A stretch of 64,000 bases of DNA from Anseranas semipalmata. Taxonomy: Eukaryota; Chordata; Aves; Anseriformes; Anseranatidae. The notes below the pieces were generated by a model. The model had not been told where the DNA came from and searched no databases. It worked only from the letters and a program-made list of their open reading frames with translations. The position numbers were made by a program, and so were the translations under genes. Location of the stretch: positions 2,724 to 66,723 of the forward strand of contig VXAA01007184.1 of assembly GCA_013399115.1 (NCBI GenBank). Direction: 5' to 3'. Below are positions 1 to 10,455 of this stretch, piece by piece; positions within the stretch are counted from its first letter, which is position 1, and each line of letters begins with the position of its first letter.

Positions 1-4
1 TAAA

Positions 5-35
<31 letters not shown>

Positions 36-41
36 TAAAAA
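1..41 (+). repeat. (AAAAT)n microsatellite
   Basis: About eight units of an AAAAT-type pentanucleotide run from the window edge, so the array may extend to the left. Confidence 0.9.
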
Positions 42-507
42 GCAAGTACATAATGTTCTATTGCAGTCTGGAACTCATTGCCGCAGGATGCCATTGATAC
101 TAAAACTAGGACTGTTTTAAACAAGAATTAGACTTTGTCTTTGACTTTGTCTTTTTTGAAAGAAAACACAAAGATATGAAATCAGCTCTGCTTCAATTAA
201 GGTCTAAAATGCAGTTTGCTTGCCTTCAGAAATATTCATCAGCAACATCACTATTTGTTTGCTCCTTTCTTCTTTTTGTTGTTGTTGTTGTTATTGTTAC
301 TACTGTTTACTGCTAATTTTTCCTCCAATTTGTTTTGGATTTTGCTGTATGTGAAATGTTTTGAAGAAATTACAGCTACTACTTTCTACATTCAGAATCT
401 TCAGCTTTAATAGGATGCTTAATGACAGATTTACGTATTTGTATTGCAAGAATGGCAATTATAATTAAGAGGAAGAAATACTGCCTAGGACATTTGATAT
501 TTCAGGT
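42..507. other. Unannotated AT-rich DNA
   Basis: I see no gene or transposon here. A short GTT trinucleotide run lies at about 275-296. The small plus-strand frame over it (216-410) is only a translation of T-rich sequence. Confidence 0.6.
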
Positions 508-1556
508 TGTGGTACGTTGACCTTGGCTGACTGGCAGACCCCTGCCCAGCTGCTCTCTTACTCCTCTTCCTCAACTGGACATCAGGAGAAAACAAGATGG
601 GTCAAGACAGGGAGATGACTTACCAATTGCCATCATGGGAAAAACAGGACCTGGGGAAAACTAATTTATTGCCGATTAAAATACAGTAGGATGGTGATAA
701 ACAACGACAAAACTAAGAACATCTCCCATTCTCGCCTGCCCTTCTTCACTCAACTTCACTCCTTCATTCCTGATTCCTCTACCATCCCTGCCCTTGACCC
801 CAAGAATACACGGGGGATGGAAAATGCAGGGTTGTGGTCAGTTCATAACAGTTCCTCTCTGACATTCCTTTGTCTTCACACTTCTTCCTTGTTCCACTGT
901 GGGGCTTCTCCCATGTGATAGAGACCTTCATGGTCTGCTTCAGCATGGGTGCTCTCCATATGTTGCAATTCTTCAGGAACAAACTGCTCCATTGTGGATC
1001 CAAGGGCCACATTTCCTGATGGAAAACCTGCTTCTACATGGGCTCCTCTCCACAGGGCCATTGTTCCTGCCAGGAGCCTGGTCTGGTGTGGGGGTATCCA
1101 TGGGATGCAGCTTCTTTCAGGTCATATCCACCCACTCTGGTGTGGGGTCCCCCACTGGCTATAAAGTGGATATCTGCTCCAACATAGTCCTCTATGGGCC
1201 ACAGGGGGACAACCTGCTTCACCATGGTTTTCTCTATGGGCTTCAGGGGAATCTCTGCTCTGGTGCCTGCAGCACCTCCTTCCCCTCCTTCTTCACTGAC
1301 CTTGGTGTCTGCAGAGCTATTTCTCATACTTGGTTTTCCTAACTTCCCACTGACTGCTCAGTATTTTGCCCTTTCTTAAGTATGTTTTCCTAGAGGTGCC
1401 ACCATGTTGGCTGCTGGGCTCAGCAATGCCCTGTGGTGGTTCCACTAGAGCCGTCTGGAACTGGCTGTATCCTGCACGGGACAGCCCTTGGGCTTTTCTC
1501 ATGAAGGACACCCCTGCAGCCCCACTGCTGTGAAACTGCCATCTACATCCAATATT
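508..1556 (+). mobile_element. Long avian ERV LTR, family A (solo LTR)
   Basis: The block begins TGTGGTACGTTGACC and ends near CCAATATT, the diverged form of the family's usual ...CCCAATACA end. Between about 900 and 1300 it carries imperfect units of the type CTGCTCCA..GTGGG..CCACGGGCTGCAG..TTCAGG, a minisatellite-like block typical of a long LTR that I recall from bird ERV-L elements. The same family recurs at 9938-10450 (+), 28850-29441 (-) and 45958-46717 (-). No internal retroviral sequence adjoins it, so it is a solo LTR or remnant. The 147-codon frame at 899-1342 translates the minisatellite block and is not a gene. I see no convincing target-site duplication, and the subfamily name is uncertain. 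Confidence 0.8.
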
Positions 1557-2691
1557 TGTATAACAGAGAACAATCCATAAAGTTTCAGTGAAATGAAGCA
1601 TGCAGGAAGTATTTTATTTGCTTAACTAACCGTGGAATACTTGCACCTGCCCTTTTAAGTATTACTTTGGGGGCCTTGATACCTGAATTGCAGAGTGATC
1701 AATTGAGTAGTCATGTAGGATTTACTCAGATATCTGCCTATCTTCAGCAGGCATTCAACCGTCTAGATGCGGTAAGTGTAATAGAAATCTTTACTGTGGG
1801 TTGGATAGAAAATGGTTTGAGAAGCAGAGACTGGAAACAATTTAGTGAATGCACAGTACAGACCACAATATTATCAGCTGAAGAAAATGATGCTTGAAGT
1901 ATGGCCGGCTGTCATCCATGGCATTGATTCTTCAGAAGAAAACTTAAATCAATATGGTTAGTATAGAAAGTTATAAAAATGAAGGGAGAGCTTTCACATT
2001 TCTAATTTTACCTGCATAGAAAGTGGTGTCTGATTGAGCTATGTAGATGAAATGTCTTCTTTTTCTTAAGGAAGCCATAGCCTGATAATGTTCAAGACTA
2101 GCTGCAATTGATTTTAACATTATCTTTATCAATCTCTATATGATTTCATTCTATCATCTGGAACATTATAAAAAAAAGGCAAGGAAGGTATCTTGACTTG
2201 GCTTCTGATTTTTGTTTTCCATTTCACTCTGCTAAGAAATAAACAGCTATATGGGGCATAGGAACCATCTTACCCAGTGCCAGATATCTGAAAATAATTG
2301 GTAACTAGTTTAACCGAGTTACCTAGGTTCCTTCTACAGTCAGGGGAGCATAAACATATTTTCAGAATTCATCCTGTTCTGAGTGTCTGGCGGTCTAAAA
2401 TTTGTAGCGTGGATAGCTTTCACGGTGTCTGTTCACCCTTTTATACCTAGACCCAGGTTCCAAAGAGACAACTGGCATGTAAATTCACACTATGAAGTTT
2501 CTTCATCTGGGCAAGTTGTCCTGCTCTAAGGAAAGTCATTCAGGTGATTATGGTTTTTATATAAAAGAAGACAAGATACCGTGGGTAAGTAAATACAATA
2601 CAAGAATGGAATATTAAAACAAAGACTGGGCAGAGGCAGCCTGCCTACCTACTTGCTGGGACAGGGCTTTTGTAAAAGGTCTTTCTTGTTT
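1557..2691. other. Unannotated DNA between an LTR and a CR1
   Basis: The stretch is moderately AT-rich and has no recognisable gene or repeat. A 76-codon plus-strand frame at 1667-1897 has no similarity I recognise and is treated as chance. Confidence 0.5.
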
Positions 2692-3225
2692 TCATAGAAT
2701 CAGAGAATTATTTAGGTTGGAAAAGACCTTCAAGATCACCAAGTCCAACCGTAAACCTGACTTACTGTGTCCCATCGCTAAACCATGTTCCTTAGTGCCA
2801 CATCCACACATCTCTTAAATATCTCCAGGGATGGGGACTTCACCATTTCCCTGGCAGCCAGGATGTCATTGGCCTTCTTGGCCACCTGGGCACACTGCTG
2901 GTTCATGTTCAGCGGTCTGTTAATCATCACCCCAGATCCTTTGCAGCTGGGCAACTTTCCAGCCACTCTTACCCTAGCTTATACCATTGCATCAGGTTGT
3001 TATGACCCAAGTGTAGATCCCAGCACTTATCCTTGTTGAGTGTCATGCTATTGGACTCAGCCCCTCGATCTAGCCTATCCAGATCCCTCTGCAAAGCCTT
3101 CCTACCCTCAGGCAGATCAACAGTCCCACCTAACTTGGTATCATCTGCAAACTTACGGAGGGTGCATTTGATCCTCTCATCCAGATCATTGATAAAAATG
3201 TTTAAAAAATACTGGTCCCAGAGAT
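2692..3225 (-). mobile_element. CR1 LINE fragment, internally deleted
   Basis: Read on the minus strand, the 3' end lies at 2692 (plus-strand TTCATAGAATCAGAGAATT followed by TTGGAAAAGACC). From about 2690 to 2851 it is CR1 3' UTR. At about 2851-2860 it jumps into ORF2, and sequence up to 3225 encodes the C-terminal side of the reverse transcriptase, including NIFINDLDE and an intact FADDTKLGG catalytic box, then LQRDLDRL. The junction sits on a short CTGG.CAGCC-like microhomology, so the 3' part of ORF2 is missing. The element is 5'-truncated. Its 5' edge is repeated at 3818-3852 by the duplication that follows. Confidence 0.92.
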
Positions 3226-4445
3226 TTAAGCTGTGCACTGAATGAATTACCTTCATTCCAAAGTATAAGAAATAAAACTGCTTTCCACTTATATTAAAAA
3301 CGATCCAGCAAAAGTCTGTTTCCTTCGTGGGAACTATTGATTTATTCTAGCTGGATAATCAGTCCCAATAGTCTTGATCATAAACTGAAACAATTTCTGT
3401 GTCTTATTAAGTGTATTAGTTCAACAACCTTACAGAGCAGTAGTAAAAATTTACTTACCTTGGCATATAAACTACTTGGCCACTCTTTACCTCAATGACT
3501 GATGACAATTTAAAAAACAAACAAACAAATAAAAAATGACAACAAAAAGCAAGCAAGCAACCAACCAACCAAGGGAGAAAAACAAAACAAAACACCACCA
3601 CCAAAAAACTATTGCTACTTTATTCGTCTGACAAAAAGGGAGTTACTTGCTCTGGCCAAGTGGGCTATTAAAAATCAATTGGCTTGTAACGATTATACAA
3701 TTAATGATATAATAATACCCCATCAAATGCAGACATTTACTGCAGAATAACACCACATTCAGCAGTATACTGTTTAGTGTTAGGACTTCCAACTCTCTCC
3801 TTCCACTACAGCATTANTGATAAAAATGTTTAAAAAATACTGGTCCCAGAGATTTAAGCTGTGCACTGAATGAATTACCTTCATTCCAAAGTATAAGAAA
3901 TAAAACTGCTTTCCACTTATATTAAAAACGATCCAGCAAAAGTCTGTTTCCTTCGTGGGAACTATTGATTTATTCTAGCTGGATAATCAGTCCCAATAGT
4001 CTTGATCATAAACTGAAACAATTTCTGTGTCTTATTAAGTGTATTAGTTCAACAACCTTACAGAGCAGTAGTAAAAATTTACTTACCTTGGCATATAAAC
4101 TACTTGGCCACTCTTTACCTCAATGACTGATGACAATTTAAAAAACAAACAAACAAATAAAAAATGACAACAAAAAGCAAGCAAGCAACCAACCAACCAA
4201 GGGAGAAAAAACAAAACAAAACACCACCACCAAAAAACTATTGCTACTTTATTCGTCTGACAAAAAGGGAGTTACTTGCTCTGGCCAAGTGGGCTATTAA
4301 AAATCAATTGGCTTGTAACGATTATACAATTAATGATATAATAATACCCCATCAAATGCAGACATTTACTGCAGAATAACACCACATTCAGCAGTATACT
4401 GTTTAGTGTTAGGACTTCCAACTCTCTCCTTCCACTACAGCATTA
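3190..4445 (+). repeat. Near-perfect tandem duplication (about 627 bp x 2) with one N between copies
   Basis: Copy 1 is 3190-3816 and copy 2 is 3818-4445. By eye they match throughout, except for one extra A in the run after GGGAG (about 3580 versus 4206). Each copy starts with the last bases of the CR1 and contains CAAA/CAAG/CCAA short repeats. The single N at 3817 lies exactly at the junction. Such identity next to an N is the pattern of an unmerged contig overlap or of two alleles placed in series, though a very recent real duplication is possible. Confidence 0.93.
3817..3817. other. Single undetermined base at the duplication junction
   Basis: One N separates the two copies of the 0.63-kb direct repeat, marking an assembly join. 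Confidence 0.95.
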
Positions 4446-6764
4446 AAGCAGAATACTGTGATTCCGCCCAAACTTTTTTGGCATGTTGATGGCCTTAGCA
4501 TTTGATAGGTTGATCTTTTTTTCTCACACTCTAATGGGTTTCCTAACATTTTCTTCATGATAAGACATAACCTGTTGAGTGAAACCAAGAACTGTTGACA
4601 TTAAAATTAATTATAGTAACAGTATATGATTTATAGCAGTGCCATTTCAAAATCTTAAGTCATTATTATATGACTTAAATTGAGACATAGATAACTTTCC
4701 AAAACACTGTATTTGTGTTTTGTGATAGTGATAACCAAAGAGTAAAAGACAAAGTCCTGAAGATAAAATGATATTCCCTGTGATAAAACACAATGTCTTC
4801 ATATTTAAGGATGAGTCAAAGTTCTATAATTTTACATTGAATTTTAAATTTTACTTTGCCAAACATATCATTGAAATAGCAAAAAAATAAAAAATAAAAA
4901 TAAAAAAATACAACAATGCTGAATATTTTGAATATTGTTTTTATTTGAATACTGAGAATTTTATAGTGTTTTAATAAAATGGGCAATAATAAAAGGAAAT
5001 AAAATTGTAACAAATGCTACTGACTTTTTATCTTCATCAAGAAATGTCAACATTTTTATGACTTGTCCTTGTTCCTGATCAGTTTGTATTCAATAATAGC
5101 TGTAGATCAAGTAGTATTTCTTAATAAAGTGTTTAAAAATAGTTATGTAAAATATAAGTCAAAATGGGGTGTCCTAATACATTGTACTACTGAAATTGTT
5201 CTTGGTTGCATGTCTGGAAATATAAGATGATAACTCTGGATGCAGTCATTGTGGGGCAGCAAGGAGGATCATTTTGAGTGTACTGACCAGAGTTAGTTAA
5301 AACATTCCTGACAAATATGTTCTCATTAGCATGTGTTGCTTTGTCCAAAATATATTTATTTTGACATGTCTTTTGATGGACAAATTCCAGACGTTCATAG
5401 TTCTCTAGTCTCTGCTGTACTGGTTGTGATGGGAAACAATGGAGGAGGAGGGGAAGAGGGAAGAAAATAAGGACACATACTTTGATACATGGTTGCTTTC
5501 ACAACCATATTAAGACTGCTTTGCTTAGATTCTAGTAATGGATTCCTCCCGCTCCCCAACACAGAGCTTTGACAGCAGAAAGTTGTAGTGAAATATGATT
5601 GTTATCGTACAGCAAGCTCTAACATGTCACACTCATAATTTTAAAAACAGGGATAGAATATTAGAACTTACTGAAGCATGTCAGTCTTCCGCATTATCCA
5701 GAACAGTTGAGATGATCAAAAGTGACTTTAGCTGAAAAAAAAAAAAAATGGTTTCTTTGTTTCTCCTCTTTCTAGTTTCCCAGGAAGGTATATATTTCCC
5801 TCTGACTCTGTAATGACACAAAGGAAAATCAGAGCTGCATCTTCTCGTCTCTCCTGCTATTTTTAGAAAACCAAGAAAAATAGAAAAGTTAATATTTGCA
5901 AGTAAAAATCACAATACTAATTTGTCTTGATAGGCATGTAAAGGATGATGGATTTTTTGATGTGAGGGCTCAGTAGCAGCTGCTCCAAACAGAGCTATAG
6001 CAATATAGAATGCAGCAAAAACAAGACTGAGCTGAAGAAGAGAGACAGCTAGGTGTGGAAAAGAAACGATGTGATGGAGCAAGATTCAAGACTTACTAAA
6101 GGGAAGATATGACTCAGTGACATTTTGTCTGGAGTACTGGTAAAAAAAAAAAAAAAGTGGAGAAAAGGAATGTTTCAAGGAAATCATGATTCAGGGAAAC
6201 AGGATGAACAGAGCTTTTATTTTTTGTGTGTGTGGTTTAGTCAGTGTTTGGGTTGGAACATGCTTGCAATTTTTTTTATCTGGAGGATTGGAAGAGAAAA
6301 GAAAACCGATGAAGCAACTCAGACAAAGACAGAGAAGTATGCTACAAGGACAACATCTAAGGCCAGCAAGAAAAACTGGACAACACATCCTGTGAACAGT
6401 TGTCAGAATAAGCCAGTGTGATGCATGACAACTGAAATATGAATAAACAATAAAAAAGAATCCTGATAACAACTAATCTTCTTCTAAAGAGAACAAACAG
6501 AGTAGCTTTTGGGTCTTATCAAAGTAGGAACACAGAAAAAAAATGCTGCTACCATTTCGTTTTTAAAAAGCTGAATCATACTTATATAAACATTGAAACA
6601 TGATAATTAGCACTTATGTCCATGTTTCTGTACACAAATATATGAGCACATACGTATACATCATAGGTTGTGCAATCTATGCTCAAACAACAACAAAGGC
6701 TTTTAATGGGTAGCTGTGATGTCAGTCTGAAATATAAGTTCTCACTGAAACAAATCTAAGTTTG
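4446..6764. other. Unannotated AT-rich DNA
   Basis: I see no gene or recognisable transposon. There are poly(A) runs near 5734-5747 and 6141-6154 and an A-rich tract at 4877-4910. Overlapping short frames at 6125-6472 on both strands share no recognisable motif and are taken as chance. Confidence 0.55.
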
Positions 6765-7330
6765 TGTCATGATTTTAGTTGGAATAGTGATAATTTTCTT
6801 CATAGAGGCTCGCACAATGCCGTGTTTTGGATTTTTGATGAAAATAGTGCTGATAACACACGAATGTTTTTAGTTGTTGCAGAGCAGTGCTCACACAGAG
6901 CCAAGGACTTTTCAGCTTCTCGTGCTGCCCTGCCAGCAAGGAGGCTGGGGGTGCACAAGGAGCTGGGAGGGGACACAGCCAGGACAGCTGACCCAGGCTG
7001 ACCAAAGATATATTCCACACCATATGGCATCATGCTCAGCACTAAAAGCTGGGGTAAAGAAGGAGGAAGGGGGGGACACTGGGAATGGTGACATTTGTCT
7101 TTGCAAGAAACCATTATGTGTGATGAGCCCTGCTTTCCTGGAAGTGTCTGAACACCTGCCTGTCAATGGGAAGTAACAAAAGAATTCCTTGTTTTGCTTT
7201 GCTTGCATGTGTGGCAAGAACCCATGAGTTCTTGCACTTTTACCTTTCCAATTCTCTCTCCTATCCCACCTGGGGAGAGTGAGCAAGTTGTTGTGTGGTA
7301 CTTAGCTGCCTGCCAGGTTAAACCACAACA
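6765..7330 (+). mobile_element. Avian ERV LTR, family B
   Basis: The LTR starts TGTCATGATTTTAG and ends AAACCACAACA, with TG...CA termini. It is collinear with the LTR at 60766-61360 across its whole length. Shared blocks include GGATT..TGATGAAAATAG, AGAGCCAAGGACTTTT, GCTGCCCTGCCAGCAAGGAGG, GACACAGCCAGGACAGCTGACCCAGG and TTTCCTGGAAGTGTCTGAACACCTG. It looks like a solo LTR of an ERV-L-like family. The flanking pentamers (GTTTG and GTAGG) match poorly, so the target duplication has decayed or the boundaries are slightly off. The several frames on both strands here are LTR sequence, not genes. Confidence 0.85.
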
Positions 7331-7794
7331 GTAGGCCACATGGAGATCTGTTGGTTAGAATGTTGGTTAGAATTCTCACCTCTTTCATCACAAGTATGTA
7401 CCCTTCTGCAAAGAAGGGAGGCAACAGATGCTAATAGACCTTTAAGTACACCATCTCTCACACCATTTGGAATACAACTGAAACTGCAAGTCTGTGACTG
7501 AACATAGTTTTGGTAATAAGCAGTGCATGCTACACCTGGATTAATGATGAAGGTTGAGGAAAGCTCCGAGTGGGTTAGATTATCATGAGTACTCCACAGT
7601 GATCATTGGCCACTCCCTGCTTTTGGTATATGCTGTACAGATGTGGCAGGACTTCCTACCTGTAGAATGGCTACCAACAGGCTTTCTTTCAGCAAGTTTT
7701 CCTGTGTATGTTCTGAATATTCTGATATTCTGAAGTAGGACAAAATAACCCAGGCACCTCAGAAAAGTTTCATCCTCACATGCAGTATAACCTA
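7331..7794. other. Unannotated DNA between an LTR and a CR1
   Basis: Nothing recognisable. A small local duplication of GTTGGTTAGAAT occurs near 7350-7370. Confidence 0.5.
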
Positions 7795-8150
7795 GGTGTC
7801 AATACTGGATCCATTACTGTTTCACATGAGTGATCTGCGTGATGGGAACAAGTGCACCTTCAGGAAGTTTGCTGATATAAAACTGAAGAGTAATTAATAC
7901 AGCCATTGGTTGTGCCACCATTCAGAGGGACCTCAACAGCCTGGATAAATGAGCCAATAGGAATTTCATGAAGTTAAACAACGGGAAATGCAAAATCCTG
8001 CTCCTGGGGAGAAATAGCCCCAGGCACCAGCACATACTGTGGGTGAACTGACTGGAAAGCAGCTCTGCTGAATAGAACCTTGGGGTTCCGGTGGACAACT
8101 AGTTGACTTGGCATGAAAGCCAACTTGATGAAGGCACAAAAACTTGGAGG
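7795..8150 (+). mobile_element. CR1 LINE ORF2 fragment (RT C-terminal side), decayed
   Basis: The plus strand follows CR1 ORF2 from the segment before the catalytic box (ACTGGATCCATTACTGTTT, then ATGAGTGATCTGCGTGATGGG) through AAGTGCACCTTCAGGAAGTTTGCTGAT and GAGGGACCTCAACAGCCTGG to CTTGGGGTTCCGGTGGAC. The catalytic box is damaged: the reading is FADIKL, not FADDTKL. There are several frameshifts and stops. No CR1 3' end follows, because the next block at 8185 is a different repeat. Confidence 0.82.
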
Positions 8151-8184
8151 AGAGTTTCAAAGGTGCAAAGCAGGTTGTTGTTGT

Positions 8185-8960
8185 CTGATCCAACTCAGTG
8201 GGGGTGGAGATAGGTTTGTTTTAATCTCCGGAAGGCAAGACGATACAAGTCTTTCAATACGGGTTTCATCAAGGCCAAACTTTTACTAATAATTTGCTAA
8301 GGAATTATTAGAGACTTGGCAAAAATACATACGTTCCAAATAATAAAGAGAAAGAGAGAAAGAGTATAGGAAGAGGGAGAGGGATAGAGAGAGAAAGATG
8401 TATCACCACCCATGGATCCAGCGTTGTTTTGTCCACTTCAGGTTCTTGGGTGGTGGGTGTACCATGGGGGCACGCTAGAGTCGGAGTTTTAAAACTTAGT
8501 CCCTGCCTTCTTGAATGATTGAAAAGTGAGTCTGGGGTGGTTTTCAGGGTCCGTGGTGGTCTTCTGATACACACACCCTATTTCAGGTGCAGTCTTACTT
8601 TTTGTTGACGTAGTGAAAAAAGGCACTGCCCCACCTCCTGTTCTTGCTTTGTATGCTCTGCAGTCTTTTGTCCCAGGACCTTCCTGAGAGGGAGTTGGCA
8701 GGGGGTTGTGAACACCTTTCCTCCCCCAAATACCAGAACCACTGGCGCTACAATGTCTCAGAAAGTTACCCAAGATAAGGAAGTTGGCTCCAGAAATGAG
8801 CTGTCCAGCCTTCACAGGACCCACTTTCTTGGCCTCATCTTATCTTGTTACTGTGGTAACACCCTTTCTTTGCCGAGTGTTTGAGACATCATTCTTTTCA
8901 GTGTCTTACAGTGTTACCATGGGAGGACCATGTGGGAAGGTCATCTATAATTACTCCAGA
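8185..8960. mobile_element. Unclassified LTR-like block
   Basis: This block follows the CR1 abruptly. It has an AATAATAAAGAG polyadenylation-like signal near 8338, a purine-rich GA tract at 8345-8400, and moderately GC-rich, unique-looking sequence after that. Composition and layout resemble an avian retroviral LTR, but I do not recognise the family and cannot fix termini or orientation. Its two ends (about 8185-8225 and 8878-8915) resemble the two halves of a short sequence at 32745-32830, as if that site lacks the middle. The 111- and 88-codon minus-strand frames are not recognisable proteins. Confidence 0.4.
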
Positions 8961-9932
8961 GTCCGTAACTGTTAGTGACTCTGAAAACACTTGGTCTTTA
9001 CGTTTACCATCCCTTACTTTACTCTTTGGGTATGTTTCAATGCATGTGCTGGTCAGTCTATGCTACTTCTGTAGGTAGACTTTGTCTTATGCAATTAGTC
9101 TCAGAAATTCCTTGATGTTAGACAGAAATTCTAATTCAGACTTGGAAAACTTGTGGAAAAAAAAAAAAAAAACATTTGCATGAAAGGTTTGAGTTTCCTT
9201 CTGGGAAAGAAAATGACAAATAATTGCTTCTTGAACATTTATAATATATTAGACCATTATAAACAAAACAGATCCAAAAAGAGAAGCCAGCACTGTCCCC
9301 TTCCATGTGAGAGCCTTAGTCAAAACTTCATGAGTCATTTATAAGGATGCCTTAAACTTTCTTTTTAGTTTAAAAGTATTAAAACTTCAAAAATCACTGC
9401 TTCAAAGTAGTAAAGTTCCTCTTTCCTGCTCTATTTCTGATCTCAGTTACTCCTGCATTCTTGATTGATCAGAGGCTAGGTTTGATCAGTACATCCACTT
9501 ACATGGAGTAATTCTTTTTTAATGTTTTCTTTTCTTGAGATGTGTAAGATGACCTTAAATAGTCACCTTGAGCCGGGACAATATTCTATTAATGCACTAT
9601 TTATAAAAGAACAACATCACTACAACAAAAAAGCAGGTTGAAAATTTTAAATCTGTTATGCAGAGAACTTCTCATTTACTTAGTGTTTCCCACACAAAGC
9701 CTAGTATATAGCTGACCTTGTGTGAGAAAGTAGTAACTATATCCTTAGACCAAGGTACTTCTAAGCACAGATATTTAAGCAAGAACACCTAAGGATGCTG
9801 GTTAGTTGCCTAAAGAGTTAGGTAATTCTGGAAATGAGAGAGAACCAAGGGGTATTTAAAATCCTAAGTCTCTATTTTAACTACACTGTTCTCTGTTTGT
9901 TCCCACATCACCAAAAGAGGAAAACTAGAAGT
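8961..9932. other. Unannotated AT-rich DNA
   Basis: I see no gene or transposon. A poly(A) run lies at about 9155-9172. Confidence 0.55.
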
Positions 9933-9937
9933 AACTT

Positions 9938-10450
9938 TATGGTGGTTTTACCCTGCTGGGCAGCTAAACTCCACCACAACCGTTCTCTCACTCCCCCTTC
10001 TCAAAGGAAAAAGGGGAGAAAATACAATGGAAAGGGCACAAGTGCTGAGATAAAGACAGGGAGGTCACTCACCCATTATTGTCACAAGCAAAACAGACTC
10101 AGCATAGAGAGATTAATATAATCTATTGCCTATCACTAGCAGAATAGAACAGTGAGAAACTACAAGCAAACTAAAAACACCGTCCCCTATTCACCTTCTT
10201 CTACCTCCTCCCCCTGAGTGGCAAATGGGGAATGGGGGCTGCAGCAGCACTTTTTTCGCTTTCTTAAATCTGCTCTCACAGAGGCACAACCACCATCGTT
10301 CACTGGCTCCGCTCTGACTGGCAGCCCATCCATTTTGGAGATGTCTGGAACTGGCTCTTCTCTAACATGGGGCAGCTTCTGGACTCTTCTCACAGTGGCC
10401 ATCCCTGCAGTCCCCCTGCTACCAAACCCTCACCATGCAAACCCAATAAA
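9938..10450 (+). mobile_element. Solo LTR, family A, short form, with 5-bp target duplication
   Basis: The sequence follows family A from TATGGTGGTTTTACCC through AAAGACAGGGAGGTCACTCACC, GGCAAATGGGGAATGGGGG and GCAGTCCCCCTGCTACCAAA to CACCATGCAAACCCAATAAA. AACTT occurs directly before it (9933-9937) and directly after it (10451-10455), a perfect 5-bp target-site duplication. A 5-bp duplication is the usual length for ERV-L type integration. Both terminal dinucleotides appear mutated (TG to TA, CA to AA). The tandem minisatellite block present at 508-1556 is absent. The GC-rich core at 10180-10430 is LTR sequence and not a gene-associated CpG island. Confidence 0.85.
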
Positions 10451-10455
10451 AACTT

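Noticed and set aside
899..1342. 147-codon plus-strand open frame
   Set aside because: It translates the minisatellite-like block of a family A LTR. The same pattern recurs in other LTR copies.
6125..6472. Overlapping frames of 69-98 codons on both strands
   Set aside because: Lysine- and phenylalanine-rich translations of AT-rich DNA without motifs.
10180..10440. GC-rich patch as a CpG island or promoter
   Set aside because: It is the core of a solo LTR with a 5-bp target duplication. No gene follows.
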